DNA of 19,552 nucleotides from Bacteroidota bacterium (GCA_030706265.1 JAUZOX010000012.1:1-19552); one strand, 5' to 3'; shown: positions 7,594 through 15,989, numbered from the stretch's first letter. Notes: generated from the letters alone by a model not told the origin. Program-made: numbers and translations.

Positions 7594-8841
7594 ATGGAAA
7601 TAGGAAAATACAGTTTAGGAATTGGTGACCGGTTTGGGCATCAAGGCAAGGCTCAGCTTCAAGCTATTCTCAAAGCTGCCGCTGCAGGAGTTGAAGTAAC
7701 CCCGGTATGGAACAAGTCGAACAGAGAACACACATACATTCATTCAAAGCCCGAAGACACACGCAAGGAAGCTGATGCAGCCGTTAAAGCCTTGTCGTAC
7801 AAGGGCCAATATTTTGTAGATGCTGACCATATTAACCTGGGAAACGTTCAGGGATTTATCACAAGCTCGGACTTTTTCACGCTGGATGTTGCCAATAAAA
7901 TCGGCACCCCCTCGACAGAAGAGGCGATCAGCGCTTTTGTCGCTTCCTGTGCAAAATACGCCGGCCATCTCACCATTCCGGGCATACGACATCCCTTCGA
8001 AGTAGATGAAACCTTACTCCGCAAAATTGCAGGGAAGTTTCTTGCTGCAATCCATGAAGCCGGAAACATCTATAATTTCATAAAGGAGCAAAAAGGGGCC
8101 GGCAATTTCGTAACCGAAGTTTCGATGGATGAAGTTGAATCGCCACAGACTCCGGTTGAAATGTTCTTCATTCTGAAAATGATTGCCGAACAAAATATTC
8201 CGGCACAGACGATTGCGCCTAAGTTTACTGGCAGGTTTAACAAGGGTGTCGACTATGTCGGCGAAGTTAGTCAGTTTGCCCGTGAGTTTGAAGAAGATGT
8301 ATTGGTTATCGATTATGCTGTTAAAGAATTCGGATTGCCAAAAGATCTGAAGCTGAGCGTACATTCAGGCTCGGATAAATTCTCAATCTATCCTGAGATT
8401 GCTAAAGTCCTGAAGAAATACGATAAAGGAATCCATTTGAAAACAGCCGGTACCACCTGGCTCGAAGAAGTAATCGGACTTGCGCTTGCCGGAGGTAAAG
8501 CACTCGAACTAGCAAAAAGCATCTACAAACTAGGATTAACCCGCCAGGAAGAACTTTGTGGTCCATACGCCGATGTCATCGACATCAATCAGGCTCTTTT
8601 ACCGTCGGCATCCGAAGTCGACAGCTGGGACAGCACCAAGTTTGCCAATACCTTGCGCCACATACCCGGACACAAAGATTATAATCCAAGTTTACGTCAG
8701 TTGATCCATGTAGGTTACAAAATTGCTGCTGAAAAAGGAACTGAATATACCGAACTGCTTGAACAAAACGCAGAAATAGTAGGAAATTGCGTTATAGAAA
8801 ACCTTTTCGACCGCCATTTAAAGAGATTGTTTAACCTGTAA
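7594..8841 (+). CDS. uxaE: Tagaturonate epimerase (tagaturonate-fructuronate epimerase)
   Basis: UxaE interconverts D-tagaturonate and D-fructuronate. This lets galacturonate-derived carbon join the glucuronate branch without the altronate route (UxaB/UxaA); the family was described from Thermotoga maritima. The 415 residues begin MEIGKYSLGIGDRFGHQGKAQL and carry the family traits I recall: GIGDRFGHQ near 8-16, TPVWNKSNREH near 36-46, a DADHI metal-site-like motif near 76-80, and KFTGRFNKGVDYVG near 210-223, then LSVHSGSDKFSIYP and HLKTAGTTW further on. His and Asp in these motifs suggest a metal-dependent fold. It is transcribed alone, divergent from lacI, and ends at a strong hairpin terminator. 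Its product is the substrate of the SDR reductase across the promoter region. UxaC, which makes tagaturonate, is not in the window. Confidence 0.85.
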   Translation: MEIGKYSLGIGDRFGHQGKAQLQAILKAAAAGVEVTPVWNKSNREHTYIHSKPEDTRKEADAAVKALSYKGQYFVDADHINLGNVQGFITSSDFFTLDVANKIGTPSTEEAISAFVASCAKYAGHLTIPGIRHPFEVDETLLRKIAGKFLAAIHEAGNIYNFIKEQKGAGNFVTEVSMDEVESPQTPVEMFFILKMIAEQNIPAQTIAPKFTGRFNKGVDYVGEVSQFAREFEEDVLVIDYAVKEFGLPKDLKLSVHSGSDKFSIYPEIAKVLKKYDKGIHLKTAGTTWLEEVIGLALAGGKALELAKSIYKLGLTRQEELCGPYADVIDINQALLPSASEVDSWDSTKFANTLRHIPGHKDYNPSLRQLIHVGYKIAAEKGTEYTELLEQNAEIVGNCVIENLFDRHLKRLFNL

Positions 8842-8861
8842 ACTAAGCAACCGGATAAAAG

Positions 8862-8892
8862 AAGGCTCCTCAAAATGGAGCCTTTTTTTTTA
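8862..8892 (+). terminator. Intrinsic terminator of uxaE
   Basis: An 8-bp stem (aaggctcc at 8862-8869, ggagcctt at 8877-8884) with a 7-base loop runs into a T-tract ending at 8891. It begins about 20 bases after the uxaE stop codon and fits a rho-independent terminator on the plus strand. Confidence 0.88.
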
Positions 8893-9314
8893 TCGTGAAT
8901 TACACTCAGCCACTTGCAGACAGAATGTATCGACAAGTTAAAAGCGCTCAACCATTCGCGGAACACAATGCCCTGAACTTTTACTAGTTTTAAAAGAGAC
9001 CAGGCAATCTTATTAAAAGAAACAGATATCCTTATCTGATTCTCCCTCCATTTGATGCCTAATCTATGCCTGACAGATGCCTTTAACCCGGAGCATATCC
9101 GGAGCATATCCGGTTGCAATCCGGTGTTAATCCGATAGCTGTATCCCGATATACTCCGGATATGCATATGATTTGTCCAGGATATGCCATGACAGCTGGG
9201 CAAACGTCAGGCATAAAAAAAGCATGAAAAAGACGGAGATTCTGAGAAGCATATCTTCCGATAATATTATTTTTTAAATGGGCATTGTGTATATTTCTAA
9301 GAAAGTCATCGCAC
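8893..9314. other. Noncoding stretch between convergent uxaE and exuT terminators
   Basis: No credible gene is present; the open frames here have no family traits and cross the repeats. The notable content is the 11-bp-period repeat at 9054-9187 and its nested inverted repeats. The rest is unremarkable AT-rich sequence. The region is bounded by the uxaE and exuT terminators, so any transcript from it would need its own promoter. Confidence 0.55.
9054..9215. repeat. 11-bp-period degenerate repeat with nested inverted repeats
   Basis: Three (g/t)atgcct units start at 9054, 9065 and 9076. Then ccgg-type units start at 9088, 9099, 9110 and 9121, the first two being identical (ccggagcatat). Degenerate copies follow at 9132, 9145 and 9156, and a ggatatgc at 9158 recurs 22 bases later at 9180. 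The spacing is 11 bases throughout, apart from small phase slips. Two perfect inverted repeats are nested: tatgcctgac (9065-9074) with its complement at 9206-9215, and gcatatccggag (9093-9104) with its complement at 9154-9165. The array could fold as one long RNA or DNA hairpin. An 11-base period does not fit codons, and no spacers are present as in CRISPR. The role is unknown. Confidence 0.7.
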
Positions 9315-9352
9315 AAAAAAAGCCATAGGGTAATTACCCTATGGCTTTTTAA
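9315..9352. terminator. Palindromic bidirectional terminator of the kdgK-eda-exuT operon
   Basis: A perfect 24-bp palindrome (9322-9345, arms gccatagggtaa / ttaccctatggc) is flanked by an A-run at 9315-9321 and a T-run at 9346-9350. It lies about 50 bases past the exuT stop on the minus strand. It is read there as stem plus U-tract, and it would also stop any plus-strand transcript crossing the repeat region. Confidence 0.85.
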
Positions 9353-9397
9353 AAAATGGAACCCACTTTAAGAAGTGGAATTCCTTATATCAAAATA

Positions 9398-10849
9398 TTA
9401 TAAATCAGTAATCGGGCTGTGCTTAGGAACCAATAACTTCATGATGATCCATGCTGTCAGATAGGCAAAGCCACAGAATGCAAAAATAATGGCATATGCG
9501 GACTGTACTTTTCCCTGAACCACCATCGTTGCTGCATCACCGACCAGATTTTGAGCAGCAGCAGCATGTTCGCCAATGGCTTTGTAATAATCGGTCAGGT
9601 GACCGGCAAACAACTGAACCAATACACCACCAATACCACCGGCTAATCCACCGATTCCTGTTACAGAGCCTACGGTCTTTTTGGGGAACATATCTGAAAC
9701 AGTGGTAAAGATATTGGCTGACCATGCCTGATGCGCAGCAGCACCGATACAAATTACAATCAGGGCCAGTATATAAGCGTTGGAACCAAAATGCTGTACA
9801 TTTCCAAAATAAGGGGTTAGCAACAATGCCAATGGAAGAACACCAATCATCAACATGGCCGTCATACGTGCTTTGTAAGCTTCCATGCCTCTGGTTATAA
9901 ATAACATTGATAATCCTCCACCTGAAACACTGCCGACAATGGCTACACCGTATACGATAAACAACGGCAACATGATTTCATGACCAACCATGTTAAATTG
10001 CTGTTTCATAAAATCAGGCAACCAGAAGAGCAAGAACCACCATACACCATCGGTCATAAACTTTCCAACAAAGAAAGCCCATGTCTGACGATATCCTAAC
10101 AATTTATGCCATTTAACTTTAGAATGATTTACATCTCCATTGCCATTTTCATCCTCATCACTATTGATATAAGCTAATTCGGCTTTTGACAAACGTTTAT
10201 GTTTGGATGGAGCAGCATACAGGAAAAACCAAAAGACTAGCCATATCAGACCGACTACACCAGTAATAATAAAAGCCATTTGCCATCCTGCAATTGCTCC
10301 GCCAAACCAAATTCTCAGGGTTTCCTTCCCTCCTACAGAATAATAAACGATAAAGGGTACAACTAAAGAGGAGATCATCGCTCCGACATTGGAACCAGAA
10401 TTAAAAATGCCGGTTGCCAAAGCACGTTCTTTCTTTGGAAACCATTCTGCAATAGTCTTGATTGAAGCCGGAAAGTTACCTGCTTCCCCAATACCGAACA
10501 ATGAACGAACAGCTGCATGAACTGCGGCTAAACTGCCTGCAAAAGCATTCAGAATTCCAAAAAGAGACCAGATTATTAAGGATAAAGCCAGACCCAACTT
10601 GGTTCCGATTTTATCAATTATAAATCCCGCAAAAAATGTAACAATAGCATAGAAGGCGGTAAAACAAGAAGTGACAAGAGAAAAGTCTGTATTAGACCAT
10701 CCGAGTCCACCTTGTGAAGCAGGCAAAGAAAATAATGGCTTCAGGTATCCGATTACCTGACGATCCATGTAATTAATAGTAGTGGCAAAGAAAAGTAAAG
10801 CGACAATTGTCCATCTGTATTTGCCAATCTTTTGGTTGACGTGTTCCAT
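9398..10849 (-). CDS. exuT: MFS hexuronate transporter (ExuT-like)
   Basis: This 483-residue inner-membrane carrier of the major facilitator superfamily, anion:cation symporter group, probably imports galacturonate and/or glucuronate with protons. About 12 hydrophobic segments are visible, with a longer polar central loop around residues 225-250 (SDEDENGN). Family marks are INYMDRQVIG at 25-34, a GIGEAGNFPASIKTIAEWFPKKERALATGIFNSGSNVGA block in the fourth and fifth segments, and MFPKKTVGSVTGIGG in the second half. It is the last gene of the operon, 24 bases after eda and followed by a strong terminator. Clustering with KdgK and Eda, and with UxaE just across the terminator, supports hexuronates as cargo. 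A related sugar acid such as KDG or gluconate cannot be excluded from sequence alone. Confidence 0.85.
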   Translation of the reverse strand: MEHVNQKIGKYRWTIVALLFFATTINYMDRQVIGYLKPLFSLPASQGGLGWSNTDFSLVTSCFTAFYAIVTFFAGFIIDKIGTKLGLALSLIIWSLFGILNAFAGSLAAVHAAVRSLFGIGEAGNFPASIKTIAEWFPKKERALATGIFNSGSNVGAMISSLVVPFIVYYSVGGKETLRIWFGGAIAGWQMAFIITGVVGLIWLVFWFFLYAAPSKHKRLSKAELAYINSDEDENGNGDVNHSKVKWHKLLGYRQTWAFFVGKFMTDGVWWFLLFWLPDFMKQQFNMVGHEIMLPLFIVYGVAIVGSVSGGGLSMLFITRGMEAYKARMTAMLMIGVLPLALLLTPYFGNVQHFGSNAYILALIVICIGAAAHQAWSANIFTTVSDMFPKKTVGSVTGIGGLAGGIGGVLVQLFAGHLTDYYKAIGEHAAAAQNLVGDAATMVVQGKVQSAYAIIFAFCGFAYLTAWIIMKLLVPKHSPITDL

Positions 10850-10873
10850 AATATATCTGTTTAGTGTATAATT

Positions 10874-11563
10874 TTAAACTTTAACAGGAAATGTTTGACG
10901 AAGCTTCTTCACGATTGCCATGGCATTCTTCACATTTTCCTCCAACTTTTCAAAATCTTTATTTTTGATTAATTCGGAAGAGATGAGTTGTGAACCCATA
11001 CCAACGCAAGTAACTCCGGCTTTGAACCATTCAGTCAGATTTGCTTCGGAAGGATCAACGCCCCCGGTAGGCATAATACTGGTCCAGGGCATTGGACCTT
11101 TCACGGCTGAAACGAATTTTGGCCCTCCAACCTGAGATCCCGGAAATATCTTTACAATTTCCACACCCAACGACTCGGCTTTTGATATCTCTGTAACTGA
11201 CCCACAGCCGGGTGACCATAAAATCTTTCTTCTATTTACCACCGGTGCAATGTCTTCATTCAACAGGGGAGAAACGATAAAATTGGCTCCCAGCTGAATA
11301 TACAATGCTGCTGTTGGAGCATCAATCACCGAACCTACACCAAGAATCAATTCGGGACACTCAACAGCCGCCCATTTATTCAATTCGGCAAAGGTTTCGT
11401 GTGCAAAATCGCCTCTGTTGGTAAATTCAAAAACGCGCACGCCGGCACGATAACAAGCTCCGATAACACTCTTACACGTTTCGGGATCTTTATGAAAAAA
11501 TACTGGAACCATTCCGGTCTCAGCCATTTTGGTTGCAACCTGTATTCTTGTGAACCTGGCCAT
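10874..11563 (-). CDS. eda: 2-keto-3-deoxy-6-phosphogluconate (KDPG) aldolase
   Basis: This cytosolic class I aldolase splits KDPG into pyruvate and glyceraldehyde 3-phosphate, the last step of the hexuronate and Entner-Doudoroff routes. The protein is 229 residues, slightly longer than E. coli Eda. The general base E46 lies in RVFEFTNRG and the Schiff-base K138 in VKIFPGSQ, at nearly the same spacing as E45 and K133 of E. coli. GVGSV near 75-79 and PTGGVDP are the phosphate-binding turns. It follows kdgK by 41 bases and precedes exuT by 24 bases, so it is co-transcribed with the kinase that makes its substrate. The VFFHKDPE form at 21-28 is the Bacteroidota version of the N-terminus. Some members also cleave 4-hydroxy-2-oxoglutarate. 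Confidence 0.92.
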   Translation of the reverse strand: MARFTRIQVATKMAETGMVPVFFHKDPETCKSVIGACYRAGVRVFEFTNRGDFAHETFAELNKWAAVECPELILGVGSVIDAPTAALYIQLGANFIVSPLLNEDIAPVVNRRKILWSPGCGSVTEISKAESLGVEIVKIFPGSQVGGPKFVSAVKGPMPWTSIMPTGGVDPSEANLTEWFKAGVTCVGMGSQLISSELIKNKDFEKLEENVKNAMAIVKKLRQTFPVKV

Positions 11564-11604
11564 ATTCTTTTATTTGATTTTATTCGTTAAACAAGATGGT
11601 TATT

Positions 11605-12642
11605 TTATCTGGATACGCGTCCTGAGGCATCTCCACCCATTAAGTTTTCAACTTCACCGACAGTGACCAGATTGAAATCGCCATAAATGGTATGTTTCAG
11701 GCACGAAGCAGCGACTGCAAAATTTAATGCTTTCTGATCATCTTGCGGGTATGTAAGCAAACCATAAATTAATCCGCCCATGAAACTATCGCCACCACCA
11801 ACACGATCAACGATATGGGTAATGTTATATGTTGGAGCCTGTGTCAACTTTTTTCCATCAAACAATACGCCTGACCAGGTATTGTGGTTGGCACTGATCG
11901 AACCGCGCAAAGTAATGATTATTTTCTTAGCTCTTGGGAAGCGCTCCATCAATTGTTTGCAAACCGATTCATAAGCTGCAGCTTCTACATGACCGCTTGT
12001 CACGTCTACCCCCTGAGGATGAATTCCAAATACCTTTTCGGCATCTTCTTCATTTCCTAAAATCACATCACATCCGGCAACGAGTTCCGGCATCACTTCA
12101 GCGGCTTTCTTACCCCATTTCCATAAGTTTTTGCGGAAGTTTAAGTCGGTCGATACTGTAATTCCTTTTTTGTTTGCAACGGCAATTGCTTCTTTGCAAG
12201 CTAAAGCAGCACCTTCAGAAATTGCAGGAGTAATACCGGTCCAATGGAACCAGGTGGCACCCTCAAATACGGCATCCCAATCCACCATTCCAGGTTTTAT
12301 TTCAGCAATAGCCGAGTTTGCACGATCGTAAATCACCTTACTGGGACGAGCTACAGCGCCTGTCTCGAGGAAATAGATTCCGATTCTGTCACCGCCGATC
12401 AGGATGTGATCTGTACCCACATTATATTTACGAAGGTCCATAATGCACGATTGTGCAATATCGTTCTTTGGCAAACGGGTCACAAAATCGGTCTTGATGC
12501 CGTAATTTGCCAATGATACTGCCACGTTCGCTTCGCCCCCCCCAAAGGTTGCATTCAACTGACGTGATTGACTAAAACGTTCGAAGCCTGGAGTTGCCAG
12601 CCTTAACATTATTTCTCCGAAAGTTACTACTTTGTTGTTCAT
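11605..12642 (-). CDS. kdgK: 2-keto-3-deoxygluconate kinase
   Basis: KdgK phosphorylates 2-keto-3-deoxygluconate to KDPG. The 345-residue PfkB-fold protein has both family signatures: GGGEANVA at 34-41 and DRVGGGDSFMGG with the catalytic base D285. WFHWTGITPA, DLNFRKNLW and GNEEDAEKVFG are typical of KDG kinases, and the whole sequence closely resembles the Bacteroides KdgK as I recall it. It is the first gene of the kdgK-eda-exuT operon. A good Bacteroidota promoter lies about 150 bases upstream, so its leader is long. The window holds a second, more divergent PfkB kinase at 4121-5200; this one is the orthodox enzyme by sequence and by its eda neighbour. Confidence 0.93.
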   Translation of the reverse strand: MNNKVVTFGEIMLRLATPGFERFSQSRQLNATFGGGEANVAVSLANYGIKTDFVTRLPKNDIAQSCIMDLRKYNVGTDHILIGGDRIGIYFLETGAVARPSKVIYDRANSAIAEIKPGMVDWDAVFEGATWFHWTGITPAISEGAALACKEAIAVANKKGITVSTDLNFRKNLWKWGKKAAEVMPELVAGCDVILGNEEDAEKVFGIHPQGVDVTSGHVEAAAYESVCKQLMERFPRAKKIIITLRGSISANHNTWSGVLFDGKKLTQAPTYNITHIVDRVGGGDSFMGGLIYGLLTYPQDDQKALNFAVAASCLKHTIYGDFNLVTVGEVENLMGGDASGRVSR

Positions 12643-12794
12643 AGATATTATTATTCTGAAATCAAAAAAATATGCCTTTAAACCGGTAAAAAATAAATGA
12701 TCCTTAGGTGAAAGCCCATTCCAACGCTAAGAGTGTACCATTTTTTACTCCAACTGCTTCATTAGATCACTTAAATCTAGTGGAATCGATTGCA

Positions 12795-12824
12795 CAAAAT
12801 TAAATTATTTTCACCACAATCAAA
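12795..12824 (-). promoter_or_regulatory. Promoter of the kdgK-eda-exuT operon
   Basis: On the minus strand a TTTG (12824-12821) is followed after 18 bases by TAATTTTG (12802-12795), matching both Bacteroidota promoter elements at about the right spacing. Transcription would start near 12789, leaving a leader of roughly 147 bases before the kdgK ATG. No copy of the 7269-7284 palindrome is visible near it. Confidence 0.5.
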
Positions 12825-12853
12825 GTGGCAGATTGAAGAAACTGCAAAAATTA

Positions 12854-13798
12854 TCATGAGCCTCTTTTAAGAAATTTTTTGGCCCCCCTGATGCTTGCGT
12901 TGAGTTCGAATCCGATCAGGACAACAAAAGCATTGAAATTAATCCAGATCATGACGATCATTAAAGTTCCGATAGACCCGTAAAGGGTGTTGTATTTGGA
13001 AAAATTATTGACATAATAGTTAAAACCGATAGAAGCAGCAATGGTCAATATCGTGGATAACATCGATCCGGCAGAAATAAAACGGAATTTATTGCGCCCT
13101 GCAGGAGCCATATAATAAAGGAATGAAAAGGCAAAAAGAAACATGCCGACTATCACCACCCATCTCAGAAAACCGATGATGTAAAAAGTAAAATTTTTCT
13201 TCAGGAAACCGTTTTCGACCAGAAATCGTAAAACCGGTGGACCTATTGTGATAAGTCCGATTGCAATGATGATAATAAAGGAGATGATGAGCACCAAAAA
13301 TATCGACACTACCTGCTGAATGTAATAAGGACGAGTCTCCTGCTGATGAATACTTTGATTAAAGGCAACCATCAGGCTATTGATGCCATTGGTCGAAAAA
13401 TACATTGCCAGCACAAAACCGAGTGAAAGCAATCCACCGTGAGGTCGCTTGATCACATCCAAAAGGGTAGACTCGACAGCCTGGTATGCACGATCGGGAA
13501 TTATGTCCTGCATTATCTGCATCAAGGTGTCCTGAAAATGCGGAATGGGAATATAAGGGATGATGGTGAAAAAGAAAATAATGGCCGGAAACAGCGACAG
13601 AAAAAAATTATAGGTAAAGGCTGCAGCCCGGAGACCTATAGAACCTTTGGTAATACCGGACCAAAAGAATCTGGCTACATCGTAAATCGGAGCACCATCA
13701 AATCCCGGCAAGCTGGAGTGCCGGGACCAATACACCAAAGACCTGATCGGCCGGATTTTACCAGCGAATTTAATAATTCGGTGCTTGAAAGTCCTCAT
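12854..13798 (-). CDS. YihY/BrkB-family inner-membrane protein
   Basis: This integral membrane protein of 314 residues belongs to the YihY/virulence factor BrkB (ribonuclease BN-like by old naming) family; its molecular function is unsettled. About six hydrophobic segments are seen after a basic N-terminus of some 60 residues. The family stretch GLRAAAFTYNFFLSLFPAIIFF lies at about 55-76, and later LYGSIGTLMIVMIWINFNAFVVLIGFELNA marks the last two helices. The C-terminus is basic and cytosolic. It starts 7 bases after the nadC stop, so it is translated from the same message. The link to NAD synthesis looks positional rather than functional. No hairpin terminator was seen after it. Confidence 0.88.
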   Translation of the reverse strand: MRTFKHRIIKFAGKIRPIRSLVYWSRHSSLPGFDGAPIYDVARFFWSGITKGSIGLRAAAFTYNFFLSLFPAIIFFFTIIPYIPIPHFQDTLMQIMQDIIPDRAYQAVESTLLDVIKRPHGGLLSLGFVLAMYFSTNGINSLMVAFNQSIHQQETRPYYIQQVVSIFLVLIISFIIIIAIGLITIGPPVLRFLVENGFLKKNFTFYIIGFLRWVVIVGMFLFAFSFLYYMAPAGRNKFRFISAGSMLSTILTIAASIGFNYYVNNFSKYNTLYGSIGTLMIVMIWINFNAFVVLIGFELNASIRGAKKFLKRGS

Positions 13799-13805
13799 TG
13801 GGATT

Positions 13806-14642
13806 TCAGGAAAAAGCTTTCAGGCTCATGTCAAGGCTTTTAATATGATGTGTGAGAGCTCCGACCGAGATAAAATCCACACCCGTCTCCGCATATTCGC
13901 GTAGATTGTCGATGGTTATTCCGCCCGATGCCTCAATTTCCATCCGTCCGCTAATCAGCTTTACGGCTTCTTTCATAGTGGCCGGAGTAAAATTATCAAG
14001 CATTATTCGCTTGACATTTTTCAAACCGAGGATTTCCTTTACATCGTCAATAGTCCTTGCTTCAACCTCAATATCTAAATTCAGATTCTTTGATTTCAGG
14101 TAACCTTCGACGGCTTTCACGGCACCAGTTATACCTCCGCAAAAGTCGACATGATTATCCTTGATCAGAATCATATCATACAAACCAAACCGATGGTTCT
14201 CCCCTCCCCCTATCTTAACGGCATATTTTTCGAGTTCACGCAATAACGGTGTCGTCTTCCGTGTATCGAGCAACCGAGTACCGGTCCCTTTTAACTTGTT
14301 AATATAAAAGTTGGTAGTTGTGGCTATTCCACTCATGCGCTGCATAAAATTGAGCAGCAACCTTTCGGCAATGAGGATCGAAATCGAAGAGCCTTCGACC
14401 GTAAATGCGACATCACCGGGTTTAACCCGATCGCCGTCAGACAGGATCTTGTTTATCGCTAAAGTCGGATCAACTTTTGTCAGGACCTTGATTGCAACAT
14501 CTATACCGCAAATGATGCCAGCTTCTTTAATCAATAAACGTGCTTTCCCTTTTGCTGTGGCAGGAATTGTTGACAATGAAGTGTGATCACCGGTACCCAC
14601 ATCTTCTTTTAATGCGGCGTCAATAATTTCGTCGATAGTCAT
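13806..14642 (-). CDS. nadC: Nicotinate-nucleotide pyrophosphorylase (quinolinate phosphoribosyltransferase)
   Basis: NadC condenses quinolinate with PRPP, releasing carbon dioxide, to form nicotinate mononucleotide in de novo NAD synthesis. The 278 residues are of standard length. Substrate-binding motifs are DTRKTTP at 126-132, GGGENHR at 145-151 and the KDNH at 161-164. EVEAR and IMLDNF follow, then EASGGI and SVGALTH near the end of the barrel. An N-terminal EDVGTGDHTS at 14-23 is also typical. It follows the DUF4783 gene by 30 bases and precedes yihY by 7, forming a three-gene operon. nadA and nadB are not in the window. Confidence 0.95.
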   Translation of the reverse strand: MTIDEIIDAALKEDVGTGDHTSLSTIPATAKGKARLLIKEAGIICGIDVAIKVLTKVDPTLAINKILSDGDRVKPGDVAFTVEGSSISILIAERLLLNFMQRMSGIATTTNFYINKLKGTGTRLLDTRKTTPLLRELEKYAVKIGGGENHRFGLYDMILIKDNHVDFCGGITGAVKAVEGYLKSKNLNLDIEVEARTIDDVKEILGLKNVKRIMLDNFTPATMKEAVKLISGRMEIEASGGITIDNLREYAETGVDFISVGALTHHIKSLDMSLKAFS

Positions 14643-14672
14643 AGTAGCCCCGGAATTAAGATTTTAGGATTA

Positions 14673-15074
14673 TCAATATTTTTCTAATTGCAATTGACTT
14701 ATAAGCAATTTATTTCCAACATTCTTCAACAATATGTATGCACGAAAACTTTGATTGGCTGTACGATAAGTACCGATAGCATACCTTGATCCGTCAGTGC
14801 TTGTCCCCTGGTGATTGATTACAAATCCTTTGGGGCGATTCTTCGAAAAGAAATCCTTAAGGATCATTTCAGCCTGTTGCTTACTGAATGTACCTTCGTT
14901 ACCAGGCAAAATAACATCAAATGAGTTGGCAAAATTTATAGCTAACTGGGAAGCATCTCCTTCACGAAAAGCTTTCCCGATATTTTCAAAAACGGCTTTC
15001 GAAGATTCTTCACTTTGTGCATGCATTTCAATCGCTGAAAAGATGATCAAAAAGAAGAATAATGTTTTTTTCAT
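14673..15074 (-). CDS. DUF4783 secreted protein (NTF2-like fold likely)
   Basis: The 133 residues start with a signal peptide (two Lys, a hydrophobic run to about residue 15, and a probable cleavage after MHAQ near 20). The mature part of about 113 residues has a helical first half (EESSKAVFENIGKAF), then LILPG-like strands, a KNRPKGF turn, and strands ending in LLISQLQLEKY. This matches small Bacteroidota proteins of the DUF4783 class, which look like NTF2/SnoaL folds; no catalytic residues can be named. It heads the operon with nadC and yihY and diverges from rlmH, an arrangement common in this phylum. The function is unknown. Confidence 0.75.
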   Translation of the reverse strand: MKKTLFFFLIIFSAIEMHAQSEESSKAVFENIGKAFREGDASQLAINFANSFDVILPGNEGTFSKQQAEMILKDFFSKNRPKGFVINHQGTSTDGSRYAIGTYRTANQSFRAYILLKNVGNKLLISQLQLEKY

Positions 15075-15278
15075 GATAAAGTAATTTTTGTATTCAAGAA
15101 CAAAAACCGAACCAAACAGACATTATTGCTATTTATAGTGACTATTGTCTTACTACAACAATGAGAGATTCACATTAGTTCTTCTCAAATACTAAGACAA
15201 AATTAGTTTATTTTGCATCAAATTTCCTACAATAATAGTCCAAAATCGCATCAAACCGGTTATCACAAATCATAGACC

Positions 15279-15752
15279 ATGAAAATCAGCCTGATAGTCA
15301 TAGGAAAGACCGATGAAGAATATCTGAAAACAGGTATAGCCCAATATGAGCAACGGCTGTTTCATTATATCGCTTTTAATATTCGTGTCATCCCATCTTT
15401 AAAAAACACGAAAAATTATACCTCCTCCCAACAAAAAGAAAAAGAAGCCGAGCTTATTCTCCAGGCAACAGAGGGATGTGATCAGGTTTTTCTTTTAGAT
15501 GAAAGAGGTAAAGAATACAGGTCTATGGAGTTCGCAGGGTTATTGCAACAACACATGAATTCGGGAATAAAGCATCTGGCGTTTGTTATCGGAGGCCCTT
15601 TTGGCTTCGCTGAAAGCGTCTATAAAAAAGCCACCGGTAAACTTTCGCTTTCCAGGATGACCTTTTCGCACCAAATGATCCGTCTTTTATTTGTCGAACA
15701 GTTGTACAGGGCTTTTACAATCTTAAAAAATGAGCCCTATCATAATGAATAA
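15279..15752 (+). CDS. rlmH: 23S rRNA (pseudouridine-1915-N3)-methyltransferase
   Basis: RlmH is a SPOUT-class methyltransferase that uses S-adenosylmethionine to methylate pseudouridine 1915 in helix 69 of 23S rRNA. The length of 157 residues is exactly that of the family. Visible traits are MKISLIVIGKT at the start, FLLDERGKEY in the middle, FVIGGPFGF as the cofactor loop, and the C-terminal trefoil knot LSLSRMTFSHQMIRLLFVEQLYRAFTI followed by the usual YHNE end. It stands alone on the plus strand, convergent with the PASTA gene. RluD, the enzyme that makes the pseudouridine it acts on, is encoded 2.4 kb further on. Confidence 0.95.
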   Translation: MKISLIVIGKTDEEYLKTGIAQYEQRLFHYIAFNIRVIPSLKNTKNYTSSQQKEKEAELILQATEGCDQVFLLDERGKEYRSMEFAGLLQQHMNSGIKHLAFVIGGPFGFAESVYKKATGKLSLSRMTFSHQMIRLLFVEQLYRAFTILKNEPYHNE

Positions 15753-15912
15753 TGCAGCTGTTATAAATACAAAAGGGAATACACTGTTTTTGTTAGCTTA
15801 GGGCACCTTCTAAACTCCACACACGGTTGATCCTTTGGACTTTATAATTTATCAAGCTACACTCCAAAACCGTTTTGAAATAAAAATAAGCAGTCACAAG
15901 GGGGCATCATTA

Positions 15913-15959
15913 AACGAAAAAGAGGCTGTCCGAACTCATAAGACAGCCTCCTTTTCGTT
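15913..15959. terminator. Bidirectional hairpin terminator between rlmH and PASTA gene
   Basis: A 9-bp perfect stem (gaggctgtc at 15922-15930, gacagcctc at 15942-15950) has an 11-base loop. One mismatch further out it extends by 8 more pairs (aacgaaaa / ttttcgtt). The A- and T-rich flanks suit termination in both directions. It resembles the hairpin at 19274-19330. Confidence 0.8.
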
Positions 15960-15989
15960 ATGCAATTGAATTTTCAGAAATGGTCCGTA

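Noticed and set aside
9054..9187. CRISPR array
   Set aside because: Units are only 11 bases, degenerate and directly abutting, with no spacers and no cas genes.
8715..9316. Two overlapping minus-strand open frames (162 and 77 residues) covering the uxaE end and the repeat region
   Set aside because: One overlaps the uxaE 3' end and terminator. Both cross the 11-bp repeats with no consistent reading frame and no domain likeness.
4121..12642. Two KDG kinases as a recent duplication
   Set aside because: The two proteins differ strongly in the N-terminal signature and throughout; they are distant members of the family, not recent copies.
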